A stretch of DNA of 64,000 bases from Bifidobacterium castoris (GCF_003952025.1 NZ_QXGI01000002.1:416669-480668), one strand, 5' to 3'. Numbered from the stretch's first letter, positions 19,903 through 28,821 are shown. Program-made: numbers and translations. Notes: generated by a model not told the origin, from the letters alone.

Positions 19903-20631
19903 TCAGCGCATCAATGTGGAGGCATAGGTGTTGCAGCGGGCGGCGAAACCGGAGAAGACCTGTTCGGCGAGCGGCTGCAGCTGCGGATTGCAGGCCGCGT
20001 ACTGTTCGCGCACCTGCGACTTCGAGCCGCCGGACGCCTTGAGCTGTTTGACCATGAGCGGCTCTTCGAGCCATTCCTCGAGCAGCTGCGGCGTCACTTC
20101 GAGGTGGAACTGCATGCCCAGGGCGGAACCGAAGCGGAAGGCCTGCACTTTCGCGGCGCCGGAGCGGGCGAGCAGGGTGGCGCCGTCGGGCAGTGTGACG
20201 CAGTCGTTGTGCCATTGCAACACGTCGAGTTCCTTGTTCCACATCGCGAAGTAGTCGTGGCGCTCGACGCGTTTGATCGGCCGCACGCCGATCTCCGGGT
20301 CGTTGTTCGTCTTGAGCTTCGCGCCGAGCGCGGTCGCGATGATCTGGTGGCCGAGACACACGCCGAGCACCGGCTTGCCGACGCTGATCGCGGCGCGCAC
20401 GAGCTTGCCTTCCGCCTTCAGCCCGGGGTAGTGGTTGTAGTCGGTCGCGGACATCGGGCCGCCCATGACGACGACGCCGGCGACCTCATCGAAGTCGGGC
20501 ATGTCCGGCTTCTTTTTCTTCGCGATGGTTAACGTCTGGGTCGGCAGATTGATCTCTTCAAGTTCGGTCTGGATGCGTCCTGGCTTCTCCCAAGCAGCGT
20601 GCTGCAGAATAAGGACTTCCGGTTGTGTCAT
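19903..20631 (-). CDS. Class I glutamine amidotransferase (GMP-synthase-like)
   Basis: A 242-residue stand-alone GATase. The nucleophile Cys is C92 in LGVCLGHQIIA; the catalytic His-Glu pair is in MQFHLEVTPQ; the oxyanion region is VVVMGGPMSA. It lacks the ATP-pyrophosphatase half of GuaA, so it is not GMP synthase but one of the related GATases of unknown acceptor, possibly hydrolysing gamma-glutamyl compounds. Start uncertain: ATG 20631 (MTQPEVLILQ) or an ATG three codons upstream; a GGGAGG lies between them. Followed on the minus strand by the ABC-F gene. Confidence 0.85.
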   Translation of the reverse strand: MTQPEVLILQHAAWEKPGRIQTELEEINLPTQTLTIAKKKKPDMPDFDEVAGVVVMGGPMSATDYNHYPGLKAEGKLVRAAISVGKPVLGVCLGHQIIATALGAKLKTNNDPEIGVRPIKRVERHDYFAMWNKELDVLQWHNDCVTLPDGATLLARSGAAKVQAFRFGSALGMQFHLEVTPQLLEEWLEEPLMVKQLKASGGSKSQVREQYAACNPQLQPLAEQVFSGFAARCNTYASTLMR

Positions 20632-20768
20632 GCCTCCCATTGTGCCATCGGCCCTGACTTGCCGGCGCAGGCCGCTGCTGTGCGTTGTTCTGCGCGCACG
20701 GATGGCGCCGGTGTGCGCCGGTGTGCGCCGGCGCGACGCAGCCAGCGAACATATGCGCACCGTGGGAC

Positions 20769-21028
20769 GCTGTACGGTGCGTCGGCGTCCCGCTGTGCGT
20801 ATGGGTGCGCGGTCCGGGACGCGGGGCGGTGTGCTGGCGTCCGGTTGCGCGTACGGATGCGCGGTCCGGGACGCGGGGCGGTGTGCTGGCGTCCGGTTGC
20901 GCGTACGGATGCGCGGTCCGGGACGCGGGGCGGTGTGCTGGCGTCCGGTTGCGCGTACGGATGCGCGGTGTGGGACGTGGAACAGCTGGTTGGTGTCCCG
21001 CTGCGCGTACGGATGCGCGGTGCGGGAC
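20769..21028. repeat. Tandem repeat, five 52-bp units
   Basis: Five contiguous units of 52 bases, each ending in GGGAC: 20769-20820, 20821-20872, 20873-20924, 20925-20976, 20977-21028. Units 2 and 3 are identical and unit 4 differs only near its end; units 1 and 5 are diverged. Each holds CGTACGGATGCGCGGT or a variant. 52 is not a multiple of three, and the array lies between the amidotransferase and ilvN, so it is non-coding. Confidence 0.93.
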
Positions 21029-21039
21029 GCGGGATATGC

Positions 21040-21081
21040 GATGTGGGGTGGAGGATCCGCGCGGATCCTCCACCCCACATC
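21040..21081. terminator. 42-base perfect palindrome after ilvN
   Basis: Two 21-base arms (21040-21060 and 21061-21081) are perfectly complementary with no spacer. It lies 15 bases past the ilvN stop and directly beside the 52-bp repeat. No T-run follows on the minus strand. It likely ends or stabilises the ilvBN transcript. Confidence 0.7.
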
Positions 21082-21095
21082 GGGAAGCTGTTGTG

Positions 21096-21650
21096 TCAGC
21101 GGCCGGTGATCTCCGAGCCGATGACCTTTTCGCTCATCGCGCGCGGCCCACGGCTCATCGCGACGGCGCCGGAACGCACAAGCTCGATGATGCCGTAATG
21201 GTCGAGCAGGCCGAGCAGCGCGTCGATCTTGCCGCCGGCGCCGGTGGCCTCGATCGTCAGCGACTCCGGGTTGACGTCGACGACGCGCACGCGGAAGAGG
21301 CGCACGATCTCAAGGACGTCGGAGCGGTTGGATTCGTCGGCGGCGACCTTGATGAGCACGAGCTCGCGTTCGACCGTCGTCTCCGGATCGAGGTCGACGA
21401 TCTTGAGCACATGCAGCAGCTTGTTGAGCTGCTTGATGATCTGCTCGAGCGGCACCTCGTCCACTTCCGCCGTCACGGTGACGCGGGAGATGTCGGGGCG
21501 TTCCGTCGGCGAGACGGACAGCGAATTGATGTTGAACGCGCGGCGCGCGAACAAGCCGGCGATGCGCGCGAGCACGCCCGGACGGTTCTCCACGAGCACG
21601 GACAGGGTGTGGCGCTTGGATCCCGGCTGGGATGCTGGATACGATGCCAT
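21096..21650 (-). CDS. ilvN: Acetolactate synthase small (regulatory) subunit
   Basis: Regulatory subunit of acetohydroxyacid synthase; it binds valine and controls the IlvB catalytic subunit. The 184-residue protein has the N-terminal ACT domain (HTLSVLVENRPGVLARIAG, FNINSLSVSPTE) and the C-terminal ALS_ss_C domain (TIEATGAGGKIDALLGLL, VRSGAVAMSRG). ATG 21650 is preceded by GAGAGGAG. It follows ilvB by 13 bases, so the two form an operon. It is also named ilvH in some genomes. Confidence 0.96.
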   Translation of the reverse strand: MASYPASQPGSKRHTLSVLVENRPGVLARIAGLFARRAFNINSLSVSPTERPDISRVTVTAEVDEVPLEQIIKQLNKLLHVLKIVDLDPETTVERELVLIKVAADESNRSDVLEIVRLFRVRVVDVNPESLTIEATGAGGKIDALLGLLDHYGIIELVRSGAVAMSRGPRAMSEKVIGSEITGR

Positions 21651-21663
21651 GGCGGTGCTCCTC

Positions 21664-23586
21664 TCAGTTCTCTTCGTTCTCGTCGGCTGTCGCTGCGGCT
21701 GCGTCGTCCGTGTCGTCGGCGTCATCCAGCCGCACGTCGCCGGTCGGGTTGAGCAGCGGCTTGATGCCCGGCATGTAGGTGACGTTGTTGTTCGAATCGC
21801 CGGCCGCGACCATCGGCCACACCATCGCGTCCTTCCACACATGGAAGTCGATGAGCACCGGACGGTCGTTGATTTCATTGGCCTTGCGGATGCATTCGAT
21901 GGCCTCTTCCTTCGTGCGCGCGCGCAGACCCACGCAGCCGTAGGCCTCGGCGAGCTTGACGAAGTCGGGGCAGCCGACGAGACCCGTCTCGTCCTCCTTG
22001 TGCAGAATCGTGGCCGAGTAGTGCTTGCCGTAGAACAGCGTCTGCCACTGGCGCACCATGCCGTACACCGAGTTGTTGAGCAGCGCGATCTTGATCGGCG
22101 TGCCGTCGAGGAAGGCCGTCGCGAGTTCCTCGCTCGTCATCTGGAACGAGCCGTCGCCGTCGATGAGCCACACCGGCTTGTCGCCGTTGAAGTATCGCTG
22201 CGAGCCGACCGCCGCGCCGATCGCCGCCGGCAGCCCGAAGCCCATCGTGCCGAGACCGCCCGAGGAGATCCACTGATGCGGCTTGCGGAACTTGATGAGC
22301 TGCGTCGCCCACATCTGATGCTGACCGACGCCGGAGACCCAGATTGTGTTCGGATCGGCGGCCTCGGAGAGCTGCTCGACGACCCACTGCGGCGCGAGCG
22401 TGCCGTCCGTCGGCTCCTCGTAGCGCACCGGATACTGTTCGACCCACTTGTCGAGCATCTTCCACCAGCTGCTCAGGTCGGGCTTGCCGTATTCGGCGTG
22501 CAGCTGTTCGATCTGCGGGATCAGCGCCTGGAGCACCGTCTTCACGTCGCCGACGATCGGCACGTCGGCGGTGCGGTTCTTGCCGATCTCCGCCGGGTCG
22601 ATGTCGATGTGGATGACGCGCGCGCCGGGGGCGAAGGCGTCGAGCTTGCCGGTGACGCGGTCGTCGAAGCGCGCGCCGATCGCTACGAGCAGGTCGGAGC
22701 GCTGCACGGCGCCGGTCGCCGCGATCGTGCCGTGCATGCCGAGCATGCCGAGCACGGCCGGATCGTCGTCGGAGACGATGCCGCGCGCCGGCAGCGTCGT
22801 GACGATCGGCGCGCCGGTGAGGTCGGAGAGCGCCTTGATCTCGGCGCCCGCGTCGGAACGCATGGCGCCGCCGCCGACGTAGAGCACCGGGCGGAACGAG
22901 CGCTGGAACAGCTTTGCGGCCGTCGTCAGCACGCGGCCGTGCGCTTCGGTCGTCGGATTGTAGCCGGGCAGGATCATGCGCTGCGGCCAGCTGTAGTACA
23001 TCTCCTCGTTCTGCGCGGTCTTCGTCAGGTCGACCACGACCGGGCCGGGGCGGCCGGAACGCGCGATGTAGTGCGCCTCGGCGAGCACGCGCGGCACGTC
23101 CTGCGCGCTCGTGACGAGATACGAATGCTTGGAGACCGGGTACGTCGCGCCGACGATGTCCGCCTCCTGGAACGCGTCGGTGCCGATCGAGTTGACGCCG
23201 ACCTGCCCGGTGATGACGATCATCGGGATCGAATCCATGTTCGCGTCGGCGATCGCCGTGATGACGTTCGTCGCGCCGGGACCCGACGTGACGATGCACA
23301 CGCCGACCTCGCCGGTGGCGACGGCGTAGCCTTCGGCTGCATGGCCGGCCGCCTGCTCATGCCGCGCGAGGATGAAGCGGAAGCCGGTGTCCTCGTTGAT
23401 GGCGTCGTAGACGGGCAGGATCGCGCCACCGGGAACGCCGAAGACGTCTTTGACACCCAGATCCTCAAGCGTGCGGACAAGCGCCTGAGCGCCCGTCATC
23501 TTTTCGCCTTCAGTGACCGCATGCTTCTGGTGGGCGGCGGCGGATTTCGTCACGCCGCTGAACGCCTGCAGGGGTGTAGGTGACAC
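21664..23586 (-). CDS. ilvB: Acetolactate synthase large (catalytic) subunit
   Basis: ThDP-dependent acetohydroxyacid synthase, first shared step of valine, leucine and isoleucine synthesis. The 640-residue protein has the N-terminal ThDP pyrimidine-binding domain with the catalytic Glu E77 (ILARHEQAAGHAAEGYA), the central FAD-binding domain, and the C-terminal pyrophosphate domain with GDGSFQMT...N-type metal motif and IALLNNSVYGMV. GTG 23586 was chosen because GGGAGG sits seven bases upstream; the Met at residue 30 is an alternative. The C-terminal tail is Asp/Ala-rich. Operon with ilvN. Confidence 0.96.
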   Translation of the reverse strand: MSPTPLQAFSGVTKSAAAHQKHAVTEGEKMTGAQALVRTLEDLGVKDVFGVPGGAILPVYDAINEDTGFRFILARHEQAAGHAAEGYAVATGEVGVCIVTSGPGATNVITAIADANMDSIPMIVITGQVGVNSIGTDAFQEADIVGATYPVSKHSYLVTSAQDVPRVLAEAHYIARSGRPGPVVVDLTKTAQNEEMYYSWPQRMILPGYNPTTEAHGRVLTTAAKLFQRSFRPVLYVGGGAMRSDAGAEIKALSDLTGAPIVTTLPARGIVSDDDPAVLGMLGMHGTIAATGAVQRSDLLVAIGARFDDRVTGKLDAFAPGARVIHIDIDPAEIGKNRTADVPIVGDVKTVLQALIPQIEQLHAEYGKPDLSSWWKMLDKWVEQYPVRYEEPTDGTLAPQWVVEQLSEAADPNTIWVSGVGQHQMWATQLIKFRKPHQWISSGGLGTMGFGLPAAIGAAVGSQRYFNGDKPVWLIDGDGSFQMTSEELATAFLDGTPIKIALLNNSVYGMVRQWQTLFYGKHYSATILHKEDETGLVGCPDFVKLAEAYGCVGLRARTKEEAIECIRKANEINDRPVLIDFHVWKDAMVWPMVAAGDSNNNVTYMPGIKPLLNPTGDVRLDDADDTDDAAAATADENEEN

Positions 23587-23764
23587 TGCTGATCCCTCCC
23601 TTTTTCCTAAGTGGTGTCTGCTGGTTGTCCACGTCATCCTACTGGAAGACGGCAGTGTCACCGCAGGCATGACCGAATGATGAATGCTTTTTCGGACAGT
23701 CGGAGAAGTCGGGGAGGGGGCGCGTCGCCCGGCGATCGTCGCGGGTGCGGATCGCGTCTGTCAT

Positions 23765-23790
23765 GTTCGCGAACGACGCCGTTCGCGAAC
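23765..23790. promoter_or_regulatory. Paired GTTCGCGAAC palindromes upstream of ilvB
   Basis: The 10-base palindrome GTTCGCGAAC occurs at 23765-23774 and 23781-23790, with starts 16 bases apart. It lies about 180-205 bases upstream of the ilvB start and 60 bases past the rnc stop. It could be an operator for ilvBN or a folded end of the rnc transcript. Confidence 0.35.
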
Positions 23791-23849
23791 ACCACCGCCG
23801 TGGATTGCACCCGCGCGGTTCGCCGGCGTCGCGGTTCGCCGGTGCGCGA

Positions 23850-24614
23850 TCAGTCGGCTTCAGCTTCGGCGTCGGCGTCGGCCGTGGCGGCGTCGAGGTT
23901 CTTCCACGCCTGTTCGGCGGCGGCGAGCTGCGCCTTGCGCTTGCTCGTGCCGCGGCCGATGCCGATGACGTCGTCGCTGTCGCCGAGCATCGCGCGCGCC
24001 GTGAACTGCTGCGCGTATTCGGGGCCGCCGACCGACATCTGGTAGCGCGGCTCGCCCAGTCCCAGCTGATGTGCCTTCACGGTGAGCGACGTCTTCCAAT
24101 CGAGCGCCGGGCCCTCGCTTGCGACCTCGGCGAGCGTGTCGTCGATGAGGCGGTGGACGACCTCGCGTGCGCCGTCGATGCCGTATTCGACGAAGGTCGC
24201 GCCGATCAACGATTCGACGATGTCGCATAGGATCGAGCTCTTCTCGGCTCCTCCGTGCTCCATCTCGCCGTGGCCGAGCAGGATGTACGGGCTCGCGTCG
24301 AGTTTCGTGCGCGCGATCGCGGACAGCGCCTCCTCGGAGACGGCCTTCGCGCGGATCTTCGCGAGCTGCCCTTCGGTCATGTCCGGATGGGCGGTGAACA
24401 GCGTCTCGGTGACGACGAGTTCGAGGACGGCGTCGCCGAGGAACTCGAGACGCTCGTAGTTCTTCGCGTCGGGATGCTCATGGGAGAAGGAACGGTGGGT
24501 GAGGGCCTCGACGAGCAGGTCTGGCTGCAGCGTCGTGCCGAGTGCCTCAAGCAGCGGATGCGCGGGGTTCGGGTCGTCGATGGTTACGGTCACATGGTTG
24601 GTCATGTCTGCCAT
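23850..24614 (-). CDS. rnc: Ribonuclease III
   Basis: Cleaves double-stranded RNA, including rRNA precursors. The 254-residue protein has the RNase III signature ERLEFLGDAVLELV (about 54-67), the second acidic cluster in LCDIVESLIGATFVEYG, and a C-terminal dsRNA-binding domain (DWKTSLTVKAHQLGLGEPRY, GIGRGTSKRKAQLAAAEQAW). The tail is Ala/Asp-rich. ATG 24614 (MADMTNHV) was taken; the Met three codons on is equally possible. It is the last gene of the coaD-DivIVA-yceD-rpmF-rnc series. Confidence 0.96.
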   Translation of the reverse strand: MADMTNHVTVTIDDPNPAHPLLEALGTTLQPDLLVEALTHRSFSHEHPDAKNYERLEFLGDAVLELVVTETLFTAHPDMTEGQLAKIRAKAVSEEALSAIARTKLDASPYILLGHGEMEHGGAEKSSILCDIVESLIGATFVEYGIDGAREVVHRLIDDTLAEVASEGPALDWKTSLTVKAHQLGLGEPRYQMSVGGPEYAQQFTARAMLGDSDDVIGIGRGTSKRKAQLAAAEQAWKNLDAATADADAEAEAD

Positions 24615-24665
24615 AGTAGTCGGCGGCGCGTGCGGAGCGGTGCGCGGCGGATGGCGCATCCGGGC

Positions 24666-24691
24666 GCGGGGCGTACGAAAAAACGCCCCGC
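24666..24691 (-). terminator. Hairpin between rpmF and rnc
   Basis: An 8-bp GC stem (24666-24673 with 24684-24691) whose loop carries six T on the minus strand. It may act as a partial terminator or attenuator between rpmF and rnc. Confidence 0.4.
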
Positions 24692-24745
24692 CACCCGTCG
24701 ATGGCAGAGCGTTTTCCGTTATATGCGTTATCGAAGATCCGCGAC

Positions 24746-24940
24746 TCAGCGAGAGTAGGTGCTGCGGATGGCCTCGCGATAGACGCGACCGCGGTAGGAG
24801 CCGCAGGTCGGGCAGGCCATGTGAGCCATCGTCGGAGCGCCGCAGTTCGGGCAGCTGATCGTCGGGACGGCCTTGGTCTTCCAGTTAGCGCGGCGCGAAC
24901 GCGTGTTGGCGCGCGACATCTTGTACTTTGGCAGTGCCAT
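24746..24940 (-). CDS. rpmF: 50S ribosomal protein L32
   Basis: A 64-residue ribosomal protein. It starts [20 protein letters not shown] and has the zinc-binding CPNCG and CPTCG pairs of the four-cysteine L32 form. It follows yceD by 105 bases, the conserved pairing in bacteria. The retention of all four cysteines suggests a zinc-dependent form. Confidence 0.98.
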   Translation of the reverse strand: MALPKYKMSRANTRSRRANWKTKAVPTISCPNCGAPTMAHMACPTCGSYRGRVYREAIRSTYSR

Positions 24941-25045
24941 AGTTTGTTTCCTCTATTCGATCGAACAATTGAGCTTAAGCGTTCAGAAGTTTAACGCATC
25001 GGCCGTACAAACGCGGCGCGCGGCCGCCGCGGGCCGCGCGGCCGC

Positions 25046-25690
25046 TCAGTTTTCGCCCGCCGGCACGTCCCCGTCCGCATCGCCCTCGGCGGCTTCGAGC
25101 TGCGCCTTGAGCGCCTCGAGCCCGGCGAAGCGGATGTCGGTCGTCTCGTGATGGTGGTCGGGATGCTCGTTGAGGTCGACGCCGCACTGCGGGCACAGAC
25201 CCTTGCAGTCGGGGCGGCACAGCGGCTGCAGCGGAAGCGCGTCGACGAAGGTGTCGCGGATCAGCGCCTCGAGGTCGGCGAAGGAGCCGTTGTCCATCAG
25301 CGGATAGACGTCCTCGGCCTCGTCCTCGCCGGCGATGATCTCGACGTCATCGTCCTGCTCGCCGCCTTTGCCGCCTTTGGGCTCCGTCTGCTGCTCCTCG
25401 TAAGGGAAGAACGCCGTCACCCGCTCGCTCCAGTCGTCGTTGAGCGGCGTGTCGCAGCGCGAGCACACGGCGTGCACCGGCGCGGTGAAGGTGCCGGTGA
25501 AGATGAGCCCGTCGACGATCGAGTCGAATTGTCCGTCGACGTGGACGTCGGCGCCCTCCTTGATGCCGACGATGCTGTCGCCGATGCCCGACGGGGCCGG
25601 GAAGGTGCGGTCGAGCGGCATCTGCTGCCCCGCGTGGGAGCCGACCTGCGCGACCGGCACCGTCCAATCCGTGTACTGCACGCGTGCCAT
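25046..25690 (-). CDS. yceD: YceD/DUF177-family 23S rRNA accumulation protein
   Basis: A 214-residue DUF177 protein. In other bacteria and plants this family affects 23S rRNA accumulation or processing. Visible motifs are the zinc-finger-like CSRCDTPL in the middle and CRPDCKGLCPQCGVDLNEHP near the C-terminus, which is the family signature. Two acidic stretches flank the second half. ATG 25690 (MARVQYTDWTV) is preceded by AAGAGGAA. Pairing with rpmF directly downstream is the classical context. Confidence 0.92.
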   Translation of the reverse strand: MARVQYTDWTVPVAQVGSHAGQQMPLDRTFPAPSGIGDSIVGIKEGADVHVDGQFDSIVDGLIFTGTFTAPVHAVCSRCDTPLNDDWSERVTAFFPYEEQQTEPKGGKGGEQDDDVEIIAGEDEAEDVYPLMDNGSFADLEALIRDTFVDALPLQPLCRPDCKGLCPQCGVDLNEHPDHHHETTDIRFAGLEALKAQLEAAEGDADGDVPAGEN

Positions 25691-25837
25691 GCGTTCCTCT
25701 TTTCTTTTCTTTTCCTTGGTTTCCTTGGTTTCGCCGTCTTCGTTGTCCGTCATCGGCGGAATCCGTCCGTTCCGGCCAATCGCCGATCCGCGGTGATTAT
25801 TCCAGCGCGCGGTCCGCGGCGTCCGGCCGCCGGGCCG

Positions 25838-26524
25838 TCACGACTGCGGGTAGTCGTCGTCGGAGACGTGCGGCACGTTCTGCGCGGCCTTCTGCTGGCG
25901 GTCCTCGAGCACCTGCAGGCCGCTGGCGACATCCCGCTTGAGCTTGTCGAGCTGCTCCTGCAGATCGTTCATGACGCCGATGCAGTAGCGGTCGGCGCCC
26001 TGCGTCAGATGGTCGGAGGTGTGCTGCGCCTTGTTGAGCATCTGCGTCGCCTTCTCGCGCGCCAGCTGTGTGATGTTCTCCTGGCTCGTCAGGAACTGCA
26101 CCTGGTCGTTCGCGTCACGGATCATGTCGGCGGCGCGGCTCTGCGCCGAGGTGATGATCACGTTAGCCTGCGACTGCGCGCCCTCGAGGCGGCGTTCCGC
26201 CTCGCGCATCAGCGCGGACGCGCGCTCGAGCTGCACCGGCAGCATCGCCTTGAGCGACTGCAGCTGGTCAAGGAAGTCCTCGCGGTCGATCTTCACGAGC
26301 GTCGGCGAGAACATCGTGCCCTTCGCCTCGTTGAGCGTGCGCTCCATCGCGTCGATCGTGTCGTAGACGGTCGTGAACTCCTCCTGCTCGCGCGACGGCT
26401 GCTGTGCGTCGGCGTGCGGATTGTCGCGCAGGTCGGGCAGGTCGCCCATGTTGAAGGGCGTATGGCCCCCCGTATTCGCCGGCGTGTGCTCGTCGGTGTC
26501 GTCTACCGGTGTCTCGTCCGTCAT
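25838..26524 (-). CDS. DivIVA-like coiled-coil protein
   Basis: A 228-residue, mostly helical protein without membrane segments. The middle (about residues 55-215) is rich in Ala, Gln and Glu and forms a long predicted coiled coil (ERASALMREAERRLEGAQ, SAQSRAADMIRDANDQ). The N-terminal 50 residues are acidic and disordered. It resembles the cell division initiation (DivIVA-related) proteins found next to coaD in actinobacteria, but I see no classical DivIVA N-terminal lipid-binding motif, so a structural role at the membrane is inference. AGGAAGG precedes ATG 26524. It lies between coaD and yceD. Confidence 0.7.
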   Translation of the reverse strand: MTDETPVDDTDEHTPANTGGHTPFNMGDLPDLRDNPHADAQQPSREQEEFTTVYDTIDAMERTLNEAKGTMFSPTLVKIDREDFLDQLQSLKAMLPVQLERASALMREAERRLEGAQSQANVIITSAQSRAADMIRDANDQVQFLTSQENITQLAREKATQMLNKAQHTSDHLTQGADRYCIGVMNDLQEQLDKLKRDVASGLQVLEDRQQKAAQNVPHVSDDDYPQS

Positions 26525-26562
26525 ATTCGTCCTTCCTCGATGCGTGGGTTCGCGGCCGTCCG

Positions 26563-27051
26563 TCAGTCGCGCTCCGTCCTGAGCGCGACGTTGAGCTTCT
26601 CGATGACGTAATCGGGGACCATGCCGCGCACGTCGCCGCCGTGCCGTGCGACGTCCTTGACGACGGAGCTCGAGATGTGCTCAAGCACCGGGTCGGCGGG
26701 CAGGAACATCGTCTCGATGTCGGCGAGCTTGCGGTTGACGAGCGCCATGCCCAGTTCGGCCTCGTAATCGCCGTTCTGCCGCAGCCCCTTGACGATGACG
26801 GTCGCGCCGACCCGCTTGCAGTAGTCGGTGATCAGGCCGTCGGTGGAACTCACGACGATGTTCGTCGCCTCGTCCCCGAGGGTGTGGCGGATGATGTCGA
26901 CGCGTTCCTCCTCGGTGAACAGCGGCGTCTTCGCGGCGTTCACGGCGACGACGACGTGCACTTCGCCGAACAGGCGCGCGCAGCGCCGGATGACGTCGAG
27001 GTGGCCGTCGGTGATCGGATCATATGATCCGGGGCATACAGCAATAGTCAT
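26563..27051 (-). CDS. coaD: Phosphopantetheine adenylyltransferase
   Basis: Transfers AMP to 4'-phosphopantetheine to form dephospho-CoA, the fourth step of CoA synthesis. The 162-residue protein has the nucleotidyltransferase motif in [17 protein letters not shown] (H17) and the C-terminal [15 protein letters not shown] that carries the ISSS/T motif. Length fits the family. ATG 27051 gives the typical MTIAVCPGS; the frame extends upstream without similarity. First gene of the minus-strand series that runs to rnc. Confidence 0.97.
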   Translation of the reverse strand: MTIAVCPGSYDPITDGHLDVIRRCARLFGEVHVVVAVNAAKTPLFTEEERVDIIRHTLGDEATNIVVSSTDGLITDYCKRVGATVIVKGLRQNGDYEAELGMALVNRKLADIETMFLPADPVLEHISSSVVKDVARHGGDVRGMVPDYVIEKLNVALRTERD

Positions 27052-27282
27052 ACGTATAAGAGTAGCGAAACGTAAAGCGTTCGGCCCGCGTTTCACGAAA
27101 AAGACGACGGGAATGCGCATGGGGCGCACGCGGTTGGACGGGCGCAGGCGCATGTCGTCGATGCACATGGGCGCATGCGCTATCATGGACGCACTGCACA
27201 CGGCACTGGGCGCGCACCGGATGCGTCATGGGCGCGCCGCGCGGGCGGACGCGGATGGGCGCGCCGCGGAACGGAGAACATC

Positions 27283-27627
27283 ATGGAAGCAGCAATCGAA
27301 CAGCTTGAACAGTTCGCACAGTCGAGGAACGCGGGGGGAGTCGGCGAGGCCGATCCGCTCACGCAGACCGAACCGGACACGGGCGCCGGCACGACCGTGC
27401 TCGAACGGCCGGTCGAAGAGGAGCAGACTCAGCGCAGCGACAACGGCGACGCCGACCGCTTCGCGCATTACGTCTCCAGGGAGCGCATCGAGGAGTCGCG
27501 GCTGACCGGCAGGCCGGTCGTCGCGCTGTGCGGCAAGGTGTGGGTGCCGAAGCGCAACCCGGCGGATTATCCGATCTGCCCTGAGTGCAAGCGCATCTAC
27601 TCGGAATACGGCGGAGCGCAGTTCTAA
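27283..27627 (+). CDS. DUF3039 protein, zinc-ribbon-like
   Basis: A 114-residue actinobacterial protein of unknown function. The conserved part is the C-terminal half: DRFAHYVSRERIEESRLTG, VVALCGKVWVPKRNP and CPECKRIYSEY. The cysteines in LCGK and CPEC suggest a small zinc site. The N-terminus is acidic and disordered. It is divergent from coaD, with 231 bases between starts, and has its own strong terminator. ATG 27283 follows GGAGAAC. Confidence 0.85.
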   Translation: MEAAIEQLEQFAQSRNAGGVGEADPLTQTEPDTGAGTTVLERPVEEEQTQRSDNGDADRFAHYVSRERIEESRLTGRPVVALCGKVWVPKRNPADYPICPECKRIYSEYGGAQF

Positions 27628-27645
27628 GCTCCAAAGGTCGATGTC

Positions 27646-27727
27646 CGGACGGTGCCCCCTCCCGACGGCGATGAGTCGGCATATCGCCGCGGTCATCGCC
27701 GTCGGGAAGGGGGCACCGTCCGCTTTT
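27646..27727 (+). terminator. Long terminator after the DUF3039 gene
   Basis: A stem of about 29 bp with one bulge (27646-27674 with 27693-27722) is followed by CTTTT. It could also serve the convergent aldo/keto reductase gene. Confidence 0.85.
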
Positions 27728-27737
27728 CATAGGGCCG

Positions 27738-28745
27738 TCATAGCGACAGCGAGTCGATGCGCGCGAGCTCGTCGTCGGTGAAATCGGTGTTGGCGAGCGC
27801 GGCGAGGTCGTCGAGTAGCTGGGCGGGGCGCGAGGCTCCGACGAGCACCGTCGTCACCGCCGGATCGTGCAGCAGCCATGCGAGCGACATCTCGGCGAGC
27901 GACTGGCCGCGCTGCGCCGCCAGCTCGTTGAGCCCACGGATGCGCCGCAGACGGTCGTCGGTGAGCGCGCTCGCCTGCAGGAAGCGGCCGTCGCGCCCGA
28001 TGCGGCTGTCGGCGGGGATGCCGTTGAGGTAGCGGTCGGTGAGCAGGCCCTGGTCGAGCGGAGAGAAGGTGACGAGGCCCTTGCCGAGGCGCGCGCCGGT
28101 CTCCTTGAGCCCGTTGCGCTCGATCGTGCGGTCGAAGATGTTGTAGCGGTTCTGGTTGACGATGAACGGCACATGCAGGTCGGCGAGGATGCCCATCGCG
28201 CGTTCCATCGTCGGGCCGTCGTAGTTCGACAGGCCCACATAGAGCGCCTTGCCGCTGCTGACGGCCGTGGCGAGCGCGCCCATCGATTCCTTGAGAGGCG
28301 TGTCCGGGTCCATGCAGTGGTGGTAGAAGACGTCGACGTAGTCGAGGCCGAGGCGGGCGAGCGAGGCGTCGAGGCTGCTCAGCAGGTATTTGCGGCTGCC
28401 GCCGCGGCCGTAGGGTCCGTTCCACATCTCGAAGCCGGCCTTCGTCGCGATGACGAGTTCGTCGCGGTGAGCGGACAGGTCGGAGCGCAGGATGCGGCCG
28501 AAGTTGCGCTCGGCGGCGCCGGGTTCCGGTCCGTAGTTGTTGGCGAGATCGAAGTAGGTGACGCCGTTGTCGAAGGCCGTGCGGATCGTGGCGCGCATGT
28601 TCGCCAGCGGCGTGTCGTCGCCGAAATTATGCCACAGGCCGAGCGCGATGCGCGGCAGCTTGAGGCCGCTGACGCCGCAGCGGCGGTACTCCATCGATTC
28701 GTAGCGCGTCGGATCGGGTGTATAGACGTCGGTGGGTTCGAACAT
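27738..28745 (-). CDS. gpr: Aldo/keto reductase, L-glyceraldehyde 3-phosphate reductase (YghZ) type
   Basis: A 335-residue cytosolic NADPH-dependent TIM-barrel reductase. It closely follows the YghZ/Gpr pattern: RYESMEYRRCGVSGLKLP, LGLWHNFGDD, FDLANNYGPEPGAAE, GPYGRGGSRKYLL and FSPLDQGLLTDRYLNGIP. The catalytic tetrad is D66, Y71, K102 and H143. Gpr enzymes reduce L-glyceraldehyde 3-phosphate or other reactive aldehydes such as methylglyoxal. Start ATG 28745; a further 33 in-frame codons upstream lack similarity. No clear operon partner. Confidence 0.9.
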   Translation of the reverse strand: MFEPTDVYTPDPTRYESMEYRRCGVSGLKLPRIALGLWHNFGDDTPLANMRATIRTAFDNGVTYFDLANNYGPEPGAAERNFGRILRSDLSAHRDELVIATKAGFEMWNGPYGRGGSRKYLLSSLDASLARLGLDYVDVFYHHCMDPDTPLKESMGALATAVSSGKALYVGLSNYDGPTMERAMGILADLHVPFIVNQNRYNIFDRTIERNGLKETGARLGKGLVTFSPLDQGLLTDRYLNGIPADSRIGRDGRFLQASALTDDRLRRIRGLNELAAQRGQSLAEMSLAWLLHDPAVTTVLVGASRPAQLLDDLAALANTDFTDDELARIDSLSL

Positions 28746-28821
28746 CGTGACCTCGCTGTCTGGCTGTTTGTTGATAAGGCTGCACCCATTGTAGCGACGT
28801 CCCATGGCGCCCGTGCGCCGG

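Noticed and set aside
17581-20532. 983-codon open frame on the plus strand
   Set aside because: It mirrors the ABC-F and amidotransferase genes, which have clear motifs on the other strand.
20769-21028. Regular repeats considered as a CRISPR array
   Set aside because: The units are contiguous without unique spacers, and no cas genes are nearby.
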